From: Linanthus parryae
Taxonomy: Eukaryota > Streptophyta > Magnoliopsida > Ericales > Polemoniaceae
DNA: 64,000 nucleotides
Assembly (NCBI GenBank): GCA_023055425.1
Contig: JALGPY010000035.1
Location: forward strand, 2,471,501 to 2,535,500
Direction: 5' to 3'
Made by a program: the position numbers and the translations under genes. The number at the start of each line of letters is the position of its first letter. Within the stretch, counting starts at the first letter, position 1. Under the pieces are notes generated by a model, which was not told the DNA's origin, searched no databases, and saw nothing but the letters and a program-made list of their open reading frames with translations. Shown here in pieces: positions 12,670 through 23,525 of this stretch.

Positions 12670-13448
12670 TGAGAGATACCTGTTTTCTATGGAGAAATAG
12701 ATAAGATAATATTTGAAAAAAATCAGATAGTATCAATATATTAACATCCCAATCTTTTCTTTTTAAGAAAGATTATCATCTCAATGTTGCCTTAGAAAAG
12801 ATAAAAAGGAGAAGTAAAAGAGCATGTTTCAATCTAGTAAAACATAAAAAAAACAATAGCTGTACTCGCCAAACTTGAAGTAATTTTGTTCGTGGCGATT
12901 CCGTCCATTGCAAATAGCCAAATGCTGACAGGAACAACTGCAGCCTCCTAAATCCTAATGCCAAAGAGGAAGAAAAAAAAAGAGAGAGAAAAAGATGAGA
13001 GATAATTGCTTTCTATAGAAAATATATACACACACGGAGAGATTGACCAAGTCGATCAAGTAAATGGATAAGAGATATATTTGAAAAAGAATCAAATAGC
13101 ATCAATATATTAACATCCCAAATTTTTGAGAATGATTAACACCCAATCTTGCGTTGTTTTCAATAAATCGCATTCAAATCTGTTTTTTTTTAAGGAATTC
13201 AAATCTTAATTTTACTTTCCCTAGAAAAAAGGAAAAAATCTCAGTTCTACTAACAACTAAAGGCAACGGATTGTATTTTTTTTTAACAGGTTGATCACAC
13301 ACAAATCTTGCTAACAACTGAAAGCAGCAGATTTTTTTCTTTTTTTTTCGAATTGATAGATTCATTTTTGGAAAGTGAGAAAGGGATAAGGCCTCTCATA
13401 TATGGAAGTTTTTGTAAACGTTCGTTCTGCTATTATATATATAGATTA
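10924..13448 (-). mobile_element. probable non-autonomous Helitron
   Basis: On the minus strand the left boundary reads as a Helitron 3' end: the palindrome CCGTGCACGG (10932-10941), four nucleotides, then CTAG (10924-10927) followed by T. The right boundary on the minus strand begins TCTCTAATCTATATATATAA, which resembles the TC-starting 5' ends of plant Helitrons. There is no Rep/helicase gene. The base flanking the 5' end does not fit the expected A/T insertion site cleanly, so the right boundary is less sure. The interior holds three copies of a 320-bp repeat. Confidence 0.4.
12173..13140. repeat. three tandem copies of a ~320-bp unit
   Basis: Copies start near 12173, 12502 and 12818. Each has a TGTACTCGTCAAA or TGTACTCGCCAAA block with TTGAAGTAAT, then GCAGCCTCCTAAT with a GAGA-rich run, then a GGTGAGAGAT or GATGAGAGAT block, then ATCAATATATTAACATCCCA. 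Copies differ by microsatellite lengths, (AT)n in the first and (GA)n in the second. No coding potential is apparent. Confidence 0.85.
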
Positions 13449-13699
13449 GAGAATGTTGCGAAGGGTAACTAGGGTTTATCCCTTTTCTCTAGGGTTTATC
13501 CCTTTTCTTCACGCCGCCGGCGTCTGTGTGCAGGGTCTTTCCCTATCATTTGGGGTCCTTTCCCAGTGAAGATAAACATAAAGTGTAGAATCTCAGCCAC
13601 TCTCGCCTTAAACCCCTCCATTTTTCATCTCATTCAGCATACCCTGCCTCATTCCTCATCCCAGTCTCTTCCTCTCTCTACCTCCCCCACAAAACAGAT

Positions 13700-15493
13700 A
13701 TGAGCCAGAATCGAGAAATCACTCTGGATCTAGATGATGACCCAGAGGCTGTGAAACAACTCCATGGATCGACTTTAGTTGGTCAATTAATGTGCACTAA
13801 ATCGATCTCTAAACAGCTCTTGAAAGGGCTTTGGAAACCTAAAGGGGATCTGATAATCGCAAAGTTTGAAACCAATAAATTCGTTTTTGTTTTCAGCGAT
13901 GTTACTGATTTCAATAAGGTGTGGAACCAAAGACCATGGCTGATAAACAATCGACTTCTCCTTCTGAATAGCTGGAAACTTGGCCGGAAACTGAACGAGG
14001 TGGATTTCAAGGAATCTCCGTTCTGGGTTCGGGTTCTCGGACTCCCTCAAGAAAAAATCTCGAAAGGCAACGCAGAAATCATAGCTGCAAAGATAGGCAA
14101 GTTCATATCGGTTAAAGAAGACAAAGAAGGTGGAGCTCTGTTCTATAAACCCAGCCTCCGGTTAAGGGTTCTGCTGGATGTCACTGAGCCATTACCGAGA
14201 GGCTTTATGCTAACAAAGGAGGGTTTGCCAGAATCTTGGATTAAATTTAAATATGAGAGAATAGGAGACTACTGCTACAGATGTGATAGTATTGGACACT
14301 TGAATCTACAATGTCCCTTCAAGCCACAATCAGAAGACGAAACAAAGAAACGAATGCCAGGACTCCGATGGGTTTTTGGAATAAAAGATGATAGAGTGAT
14401 GCAGAAAAAACAGAGCGAGCTGAAGAAGGGAGGTCACCTGAAAAAATGGAGGCCATGCCGGAGATTGAGAATAGCAGGGTCAAGGAAAGTCAAACTGCCA
14501 CGTCAGAGATCCGAACGGCTACAATGAGGCGGCTGCTAGCCACGTATGCAAAGGACAACGCCACAAGTGGAAGGTTCCTGATTCTGATTCGGAGGTACCA
14601 ACGGAGGAAGGATCCGATGACAACACAGCTGGCAGAACCAGTACAACACCATCGGTGGACAGCTGTTGTACTCAGTCTACGATGGAAGAACCGCCCGATA
14701 GCCCAAACCCGGTAACAGAGAAGATGAAGGATCTGATCCAGCATTCGAATGGACCGGCCCAATAGGAGGTAAGCCCAAACTGCAATAAACCTGATATTAT
14801 TATTGATGGGATAGAGGATGATTATTTGGGCCTAAAAAAACTAATCACAAAGCCCACACACATGGTGCACCCAGTGGAGAAGCCCACAGCAAAATCACTT
14901 AGTGATGGGTTGTCAAGAGCCCAACCAATTAAAAGGAGTGTAAACGTTGAAAGCCCAGATGATCTGAAGGAAATTTGCAACACTCTAAGCCCAATCTGCA
15001 CAAAGCCCGGCCATGTTGATGATACATTCAGCATGACACGAGATCATCCACCAAGCCACGTCAATCCATACACAGATGTCCAGCTGGCTACAATTTTTAA
15101 ACGATTTGTCAATATGAAGAGAAAGAGGGATGAACAAGGGGATGAAGAAGCCCTAAACAACAAGAACAGGAGGCTAAACAAGGAGAAACAACTAATCCTC
15201 TACCAAGCAGACGATGAGGAAAACATGGCCGAGAACAAAGCGAGAGAAATGGAAGAGAATTACAAGTATATCATGGCTGTTCATCAGGATAGAAGAGAAC
15301 AAAGAAGGAAGAAAGAAGCAGAAGAGCATAAGGGAAGGCAATCTAGCAAGACTAAAGAACAAGACGAGAAAATGAAGGCTTTGAAGGTCAGATGACCAGA
15401 ATATTTGTCGAAGGTATGGCGGATATCCTCTATAATCAAACTGAAGAAAGGGTGGTGGTGGCTGACCCGAAACAGCCACAAGAACCATGTTAG
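13700..15493 (+). pseudogene. LINE ORF1: DUF4283 and CCHC zinc-knuckle RNA-binding protein
   Basis: Residues 1-275 (13700-14527) read without a break: a DUF4283 domain (WKPKGDLIIAKFETNKFVFV ... WNQRPWLINNRLLLL ... FWVRVLGLP), then a zinc knuckle CYRCDSIGHLNLQC at about residues 196-209. This protein coats LINE RNA and escorts it to the nucleus. After codon 275 the frame is lost. A second frame carries 14446-14715, and a third (14826-15395) is a charged C-terminal region rich in Lys and Glu. The typical C-terminal end (VVVADPKQPQEPC) stops at 15491-15493, so the ORF is broken by at least two frameshifts. ORF2 starts 7 nt inside this end. Confidence 0.85.
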
Positions 15494-15513
15494 GCTTAAG
15501 TTGGAACTGCCAA
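15487..15513 (+). pseudogene. LINE ORF2, first nine codons
   Basis: ATG at 15487 begins MLGLSWNCQ, the start of the plant LINE endonuclease domain, which usually reads ISWNCQGLG. It overlaps the ORF1 stop by 7 nt. The reading frame is cut by the LTR at 15514 and continues with QGLGRLLTVQ at 43734. Confidence 0.85.
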
Positions 15514-17368
15514 TGTAATACCCCATTTTTATTAAAAGAGTAATTTGTGGAAATTTCGTATAGTTAAATATTAATTATATAGCGATAAGGGAGGTAGTTG
15601 TCGTTTCGAGAAGTATGAAACAGTTAATTAAATACCCAAGTTATGGTAAGAGTTGTAGTTATTAGAAACATGAAATCCTTAGGAGTAATTTAATAAAAGT
15701 TAATAAAATAAAAATAAAACAAATAGTTTTCACAATTCCCTAACCCTACCTGCAATCACGATTCCCAGAACTCCCCTCCTCTTCTCCTCCCTCTTCTTAT
15801 ACAGCTTCTTCTTCTCTTCTCCTTCACACCCGACCAGCCACCACCATCGGCATCACTCTCACCACCATCACAACCACCACTTCCACCAACTCTCTCTCTC
15901 TCTCTCTCTCTCTGCTCCCCACCCCTCAGTACCAACAGCAGCAGTAGCAGCAGCGGCACAAGGCCGCTGCCTTCACCGACGCCGGCGAGCCACCACCGCC
16001 TCCGACAGGAAACCACCACCACATCCATCACATCCTCCACCACCTATCTCTCCGTCTCTCTCCCTCCTCTCTGTTCTCTCCGGCAAAACGAAAACAGAGC
16101 CAGCAGCGGCAGTGGCCGTAGGCCACGCCACCACGCCGCCGGAGAAGACCGACGGGATCACCACCGAGGCCACCACCACTACTACTCTCTCGCACTCTCA
16201 CTCTCTGGTCCATTCCTATCTCCTGTCCTCCATCTCGAACGACCAAAAAAGAAAAGGGGCAGAGGAAGCAGAGACCCGCTTCGTCGCCGTCGCCGCCGCC
16301 ACCATTAACGCCTGCGACGAAACTCGGCTTGAGCTAAGGGAGACACCCACCTCCTGAAATCAGTTCCATTCGCCTCCTGGGAGTCCGAGGAGCCCCTCAG
16401 CAGCCTCAATCGGAGCCAAGAGCGTCTACAACTTTGCCGACGAACATCACCGACGACCCACTCGACGGCGAACCCGAACCGGCTCATTTCTCGACCATTC
16501 TTCGCGGTTTTCGACTTGGTTACACTCTAAATCCTCCTACGGTTCATTTTTGATAATTAAAATGCCATCTTTCTAGTTAAAATCGAATTCGAGATGTTTG
16601 GGTATGGGAGATTATACGTGTTCTTGCATTGGGGGCCGTTTTTGCACTTTCTGAAACTTTAAGGGCATGTTGTGATGAATATTAAACAGCTATTTGTAGT
16701 GTAGGGTAGTTGTTTGTAGTTTCTACATACGTTAGGGGATCCATTTGTAGTTTATATAAACTATATACAAAATGTGAAATTAAAAATGTAATTTTTGGAT
16801 TAAAATTATTTTCTAACATTTCTAAATATTATCTTAATTATGTTGGAATTATTTAATAGAAAATATTGTTGTTTCTCTTGAAAAATAAGCAAAATAAAAG
16901 TATATGTTGTTGAATAAATATTTGCAAGTGCTTGTAAACTAGTGTTTTGAGTAAAATAAGTTATTTAGATAATAGTGATAAAATAAAATAAGTTAGAAAA
17001 TTAAGTTAGAAAATTAATAACAAATAATTAGACTCTTAAATTAGGAAACCATATTTCTCTCTTTTAATTAAAATTGATTATTTTTCATATATACTATAAA
17101 TTAATTATCTAACATAATTTATATATGTATGACTCGACACTTGTCTTTATTTGAATTTTCTTATCTTATAGTATGTACATATATTATTAAAAAATTATTA
17201 GCTACAATTAATTTAGCATAAATAAAACTTTACGGTCGCCTAAATGAATAAGATGTATAATAATTTATTTTTTTCTAAATGTGAGTGTGTAAATTTAATA
17301 TACAATTTCTTATTCAATAATTTTATAAAATAGCAATTATGTAAGTCGTAATATTTCTATAAGAAAAA

Positions 17369-17399
<31 letters not shown>

Positions 17400-19023
17400 A
17401 CACACAGATATATAGAAAATGACACTTGTTTTCTTAATAAACATTTGTATGATATCACTTAAATAACTCATATCTAATTCTGTTCTCACAGTATTAAAAT
17501 GCATTTCTAACAATTAATTTAGTTAATAGTTTATTTTACTTGGGGAATTAAATAAAAATAAATAAGTAATTAAATAAATAGATAAATATATGGAATAATG
17601 GGCATATTGTAAGTAAAAGATTGTTTTTATAAGTAAAGCCTAAACTTGTATTTTCTAAATGAAGAGGTTGTAATTAGTTAGTTTGAAACCGAATTTTTGT
17701 TTTCTCACTATATAGAATACAAGAGCATTGTTTGCGAAACTAAGTACTAATATTAGATAAGTGCAATTTGGGTTGGCATTACCATAAACTAGCATGTATC
17801 AAACAAAGAGGGTTTTAGACTCTGAACTAAATCAAACATGACTTTCTCACGTCACCACTTGCATATTAAGTGCTAGTTGAACTTGTGATTAATTAGAAAT
17901 TATAAACTGTAGGTGACGAGTTCGTAGACGAGGGTTACGTCTACCTGTGAACGCTGACGTGATATTTGCTGTGTTATCAAGGTGAGTAAACATGCCAAGT
18001 CTAGCGCCCTAACTTCTTTCGTGTCGAAATGTGATTTTATAAGTTGTCTCAAAAGGTATTTTATGACATACATGCTTTACTTGAGATTTGGTTATGTTTG
18101 ACATATTTTCTTTGAAATTGACACGTGAAAATAATAACGCGTAATAACGTAAAGTGAAAAGAGTTGTGCGAGAAAAACTTATTATTATTTTCGTGTTGGC
18201 TTCGTCCATTCGGCCTGTGATTATTATTGTCGTGTTGGCTTCGTCCACCCGGCCTGTGATTATTATTGTCGTGTTGGCTTCGTCCACTCGGCCTGTGTTT
18301 ATTATTGTCGCGTTGGCTTTGTCCACTCGGCCTGTGTATTTTAACCCGGTCGCAGCCTGCCGTGTCGCTCCATGTACTCACCTCTCTGGCCGCAAGAAGT
18401 CTTAGGGGGGTGCCGGCACTTAAGGTCTTTGATGCTTGTGATGGATTGTTCTTCCCCGTATCAACTAATGGATTAAATGATTTGGATATTGGACATTTTT
18501 AATGATAATGGAAATATTGAGATTAATGGTGGATATTGGATCATCGAAGATTTTTTGGAAAATTTACAAGAACTCGGGAATGTCTTTTCCTTCCGCTGTA
18601 TCTCTATTTGAAGTAAAATACCTGTGAATTATTTACTCTTCATCCGATTATTGTTTGCTACTTGAGTTAAAATATCCCGTATCCGATTTACATGCTTGGG
18701 TGTTATTCACTCATTATTTCATTGCTAAATTTCGAAACTGCGATTCCTACTTTGATTCCCACCGCAGGTCTAGATGGAGAAGGCTTGACTTAGGATGGGG
18801 GAAAAACGCGGACTCGTCTAGTTTTATCAGCACGCCTAGTAAATCAAACTCCTAGACTTTTCACTTTGTGTAATAATGTTTTAAGACGATGTGTGAAACT
18901 TTTTTATATGTAATATATAACGGCGGCAGTGTTTGTTCTCGATTTGCGCCATTTCTTATTGAGTAGCACCCACCCGGGCTTTCCGGTCCGGAACGGAAAG
19001 TCTGGGAATCAAGGGGTGTTACA
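15514..19023 (+). repeat. Tekay-like 5' LTR (3.5 kb)
   Basis: The LTR begins TGTAATACCCC and ends GTGTTACA, followed two bases later by the primer site. It has a GC-rich, (CT)n- and CCACCA-rich first kilobase, an AT-rich middle with an (AAAT)n tract at about 17360-17400, and four 39-bp repeats at 18181-18336. ORFs within it (for example 15756-16487 minus) are products of biased composition, not genes. Compared with the copy starting at 38027, the first 130 bp already differ at six or more positions. Confidence 0.9.
18181..18336 (+). repeat. four 39-bp tandem repeats in LTR
   Basis: The unit starts ATTATTATTGTCG and ends CACTCGGCCTGTG, 39 bp, so it stays open in several frames. There are four copies here but three in each matching part of the 3' compound LTR (40611-40727 and 42928-43044). 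Confidence 0.95.
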
Positions 19024-19025
19024 GG

Positions 19026-19040
19026 TGGTATCAGAGTCAG
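19026..19040 (+). other. primer binding site (tRNA-Met type), Tekay element
   Basis: TGGTATCAGAGTCAG begins two bases after the 5' LTR. It matches the usual plant initiator tRNA-Met primer site TGGTATCAGAGC for its first 11 bases. Confidence 0.85.
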
Positions 19041-19583
19041 GCTGTCCAAAAAGGGGAAATTAAAACCTGTAGGTCAACCCTAAAAGGAAATTAGGAAAAT
19101 ATAATTAAAATTAGACAAGCCGATTGGGGTATGGGTAGTCTAAGTTCTGGTCTTATTGGTCCCACCCACCCGCATCCTTTTGTTAGTCACGAGATTCATT
19201 ATGTGCATTGACATTATCTGGAGTTATTATTGGTGATGATCTCTATTGCTATATGTGGAACATATTTTACTTCCGTGATGAAGAAACGAGTCATGTATTC
19301 TAGAAATGTGCCTTAGAAAAGGCAATTATAGATTGAGAAAGTTTATGAAAGCGAGTATGAATATGAATTATTGGATGTTGCATGCCTTAAATTCCTATGT
19401 GATAGATGATATTTTAAGTTTGATATTTGTGCTATATGAATTGCTAAGCATGCAACTCATGAGACGATTCATTTTAATTTTTCGAGCCAATGATAGACTA
19501 AGAAATGATACAATAAGTGGTAGTGTAGGAATATGATTGATAGACCACTGAGCTACTACACCAGGAGAGCCAAGAGATGACAG
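19041..19583 (+). other. Tekay leader between primer site and gag
   Basis: An untranslated leader of about 540 bp with only short ORFs and no feature of note. It ends at the gag start codon at 19584. Confidence 0.6.
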
Positions 19584-19597
19584 ATGGAACAGAACAA
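19584..19597 (+). pseudogene. Tekay gag, first four codons
   Basis: ATG GAA CAG AAC AA reads M-E-Q-N and is cut by the Athila LTR. Taking the target duplication once, it rejoins in frame at 33128 with a run of 13 AAC codons and then MEQFFAQMAH. The start choice rests on this in-frame junction. Confidence 0.7.
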
Positions 19598-21184
19598 TGA
19601 CGCGAATTCTTTACGCGCTTAAACGCAAGTATACGGTCAAGTAGTATATGGAGTATTTTACGACTCCGAATATCGAACCCAAGGGAATTTACGATTACTA
19701 GCTAACTAGAAATTAACTTTACGATATCTAAGTAGCCGGTAAAAAGTTGTTTTAAGTTGGAACGTTGTCGCCCACAAACAAGCGACGTAAATTAAATAAC
19801 AAGTAATTAAATATTTTTGGAGAATTTTCAATTTTTAACAAAAATAAATAGGGATTTGATTACGATTAATGAGAAAGAACTAGGCAATTGATGTCCCTAG
19901 GGTTGCTAATGATTTCCGGAATTATGCATGAAACACTCTACTCACATTCTAGTTATATCGGGTAATGCTCATCACGATCTTCTCTCGATCTCACGTGAAT
20001 TTGTGTAAGTAATAGATTTTGGGTCCTCTCGGTCCACCTCCGTCTATCACTACAATCTAATTGATTTCCTAGACTTGTTCACCGGGTCCTATCGGTCCAC
20101 CGAATTCACTAAGTTCTAACAAAAATCAATTGAAACTACCCTCACACGATTAATCAAGTTTCTATCTCCTCTCGGTCTCAAGAAACCACAAGATTACCTA
20201 CAATATTCTTTAACATGTATCAAAAAGTTCACTTTCGTGCAACAATCTCAACGACTAGTATCCTAAGGGTGATCAAGCCAAGAATACTAAGAATGAAGTT
20301 CAAGAATATGTAGGATAACTAGAACATTCATAAACTTTAAGCAAACGCATGTATCATGTCCAAAATCCGAAAAATCATCCAACAAACCCTAGTTTCTCAT
20401 CAATCAACTAGCTTAAAGTGTTTAGCTAGACATAATATGGTTCAACATATCCAAAATAATGAAGTTCATGAAGAAAAGATGAAGAAACGAAGATCAAACG
20501 CTAAAATCTTCAATGTAGTTGATGATCCTTGCTCCAAGCTTGTTCTCCCTTCTTCCCTAGCTCCAAAGACTTCAAAGATGCGTGAATAATTTGATCTTAG
20601 GTCGTTCTCCCCGTTTTCTAGCAGCTGGACACGCTTTTTAATGAAACTATGCCGAAATTGCACTTCAGCCCCATTACTTTGTAATTCCCGGACATAATTC
20701 TTTGCTGATTTTGCGCGGGCTGTATCTCCCTCATACGAACTCGTCTTCGGGCCTACCATATACCGTTGGAAAGCTACGGATGTCTACTTTCCAATTCCGT
20801 AAGCCTTGCTTCAAAATTCCTTGTAGATTTTCGTGGGAATCGAAAAGAGTGCAGGCTGGTCCTGTGTGACTTTTCCAACTTCTCTTCGTTTGTGCGTCTT
20901 CTTTTCTCCTCTTCATCTAGCTCCATTCCAAGCATGTCCAAGCATCTCATAAGCTCCATTGCACCTCTTTTACCTGAGATACACAACACTAAACAACCCG
21001 GAAGATCACATGCGATAAACAACATATAAATCATATGAAAACGCCCGTATTACAAAATAAAGCTCAATAAGTCATGTATGCTCAAAACAACTCGGATTTG
21101 GTCAATTTCTCACATAAATACACCGAAACGCTCGCAAAAAGGTCATGGATCATAAACAATATAACTCCTAATGTGGAGTTATCA
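19598..21184 (-). repeat. Athila-like 3' LTR
   Basis: On the plus strand it runs TGACGCGAATTC...GTTATCA, 1587 bp. About ten of the roughly 20 differences from the other LTR fall in 20670-20880, an uneven spread discussed in the findings. ORFs here have near-identical twins in the other LTR and are not genes. Confidence 0.93.
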
Positions 21185-21201
21185 AAATCCCCCACACTAA
21201 C
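21185..21201 (-). other. polypurine tract of the Athila element
   Basis: On the minus strand the bases just before the 3' LTR read TTAGTGTGGGGGATTT, the purine-rich primer for plus-strand DNA synthesis. Confidence 0.75.
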
Positions 21202-23525
21202 CTATTGCACGTCCCGAGCAATCCAATCAAAGTACAACCAAAATCCGGCCACAATCCAACCAAAACATCTCCAATGAAGCACAACCCCACAAGTAATACG
21301 AGTCGAGAACTGCATACTTACTAGAAACACCGTTGCATACAAATCCTAACTAGCCGACTCAATAACGACACAAGACTCGACAATGCAACAATATGATGCA
21401 AATGCAAACTACGACTCGATCCTACACAAACATATATACAAAACACACTTTTTATCTTTTTGGTTGAGATTGGGCAATCTCCATTGGCTTAAATCGATTA
21501 TCATGAAGTGATGAGAATCCTAGGAACAAAGCATGAGTTGAAACTAAACTCGACAACAAGACTCTCCCCTAGTTAGTATAGAAAGCCTAACTTTACTAAG
21601 TACAAGAGTACGCTACCTCTTCGCGTGTGCCACGAAATAAGAGACTACACTAGGCAAAGCCACATCCAAGGTCCGAGCTCCTAATCCGCTAACGGTTTTC
21701 ACATGATGAGGCTTAGGGACATAAAGATAATCTCATCGAAATCAAGTCCTAAGCGTCACATTCTCACATCAAAACCCACATCTCACACACCCTCACCACG
21801 ATGATAGGAACCAAAACCCAAAGCTCACCACCTCCGGCCTTCAATTCCCTCAAACCCCGGTACACTAGTGATCTTCGTGGCCATAGTCGTTCGTCGTGCA
21901 TGAAACATGAACCGTCGTCGTCAAAGTAGCTCCACCACTCGTTCCAATTCAATTCCAACTCAAAACTTTTATTTCATCTCTCCTTTTTCTTTTTCTCTCT
22001 TTTTTTTTCATTTTCTGTTTTTTTTTTTCATTATTTTTTTTTTCTTTTTTTTTTCATTTCACAATTCTCTCAAAATACCATCACAATCCAACAATAATAT
22101 CCGAGTGGTCTTCAAATAACAATCACATATGCTAGGAGAAGGAAACATGTAAATCGATGAATGAATATCACATAAAGAATATCATCTCCTCCTAACTCAA
22201 TCAAAGTCCATATCAAGTCCAAGCCGCAAAATCGATGAAGTAAATGTGTGGGAGTGGAGTCGTCGCAAGCTCACTCTCAATGTCCGGAGTCAAAAGTCGA
22301 CACCCCCACACTCGAATGTAACCATATCCCCTCTCAAGTAGTCCCGAAGATGAATGTATCTCGTGCCTAATCCAACCGATCCTCCTACACCAAAGTAATT
22401 AAAACCGGTACCTAGCACGATCCACCTATTAAGTTCACCCAACCCAATTGCGTGCGTACTAGATTCACGCACTCACGGCTCTCCACAATTGTGTCCATGA
22501 TGTAGTGGCATGGAACACCGCCACACCGAAGTGCGCAAGCCCACTCACTCACCCTCGCATCCCCTCGTAGATAATCAATGAAGCGCAAGCAAGATGTAGA
22601 ACTCAACGAATTGTATAATCACTCCCTCATCGAACCCCCTCAACTACACAACCCCCTCGTGACGCACTAAAGTGGTGATTCTAATCAATTTGTGTTGAAG
22701 GCCAAGAATCGTCACCCTAGGTCCGAAGGCTAGCAAAGAATCCAAGGTTCAAATTGGGGCGTCTAATGGTCCTACAAGGTGAGTTCTAAAAGCAGTGAGT
22801 GCTCTAATACACATCCTCGCACAGCTGTTTCGTGTGCCACTACGAGGCGGGTTGGCGACTACCTAAGACGTACACATGGATGTTCGGCTTGTTTAGCTCA
22901 CACCTAGCTCAGCTCTTGTAAGAAAATAGGCACACACTTTGAGTTTGAAAATCACGCAAGTGTTAGAAATAGGTAGGCACTCCCGTAAAGAAAGTCTCTC
23001 TATACCTACTAGGGGGGGACTCACGTCGTCACTCTCGGTCGCAAATCATGCTCTACGCCTAAAATCCTCACACTTCGGAATTTATCAAACTTTAGCCTCT
23101 TTTGATTGCCCTTTTCTCAAAATTTTCTCTTTTTAATTTTTTTTTTAAATTTTTCAATTTTTGATTTTTTTTTTTTCATATAATTCCTACACTACATGCA
23201 AGCCGACACGAACTAAACGAAACTACACAAGACATTCAATAGGGTAGGTAGACTCAAATAAGAAAACGTGCAATATTAAACACAAACATAGACAAATATA
23301 TACACGACTAACACAAACAATATGACATACTATCACAACATCACGACACGGACTACAAAATTAGACACAATACGACACGAACAAACTATATGCAGACATG
23401 GCAATGCAGACACTGACTGGCTAGTCAAGACTAAAACTCCCCCCACACTAGAATACGTCGTTGTCCTCAACGAAATTAGAAGTAAAACCGAGGACTCAGC
23501 ATTTCTAATGTGAGGGGCGGTGAAT
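21202..23525 (-). other. 3' non-coding region of the Athila element
   Basis: 2.3 kb between the third ORF and the 3' LTR without a credible ORF. It is C- and A-rich on the plus strand and holds poly(T)-rich runs at about 21990-22065 and 23130-23180. Long non-coding 3' regions are normal for Athila elements. Confidence 0.7.

Larger units (their letters stand above)
13449..15513 (+). mobile_element. plant LINE, 5' part (UTR, ORF1, first codons of ORF2)
   Basis: This is the left part of one LINE-1-type non-LTR retrotransposon that continues at 43732. About 250 bp of 5' UTR precede ORF1. The element is cut at 15513 by the Tekay-like LTR element, whose target duplication (gccaa/gccag) rejoins the ORF2 reading frame exactly. 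The right end of the whole LINE is at about 48679, so its own length is about 5 kb spread over 35 kb. Confidence 0.85.

Noticed and set aside
15756..16487. Gly/Arg/Val-rich minus-strand and Thr/Ser-rich plus-strand ORFs in the Tekay LTR
   Set aside because: They arise from CCACCA- and CTCT-rich sequence, are duplicated with changes at 38335-39040, and differ in frame and ends.
18181..18336. 39-bp direct repeats resembling a CRISPR array
   Set aside because: Units abut without spacers and sit in an LTR of a plant genome.
18154..18405. ORFs of 13-residue repeats (VLASSTRPVIIIV) and their minus-strand partners in the Tekay LTRs
   Set aside because: They are translations of the 39-bp LTR minisatellite, occur in all three LTR segments, and have no conserved ends.
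20466..21034. ORFs in the Athila LTRs (also at 32403-32971)
   Set aside because: Paired copies in both LTRs with frame-neutral changes; no domain.
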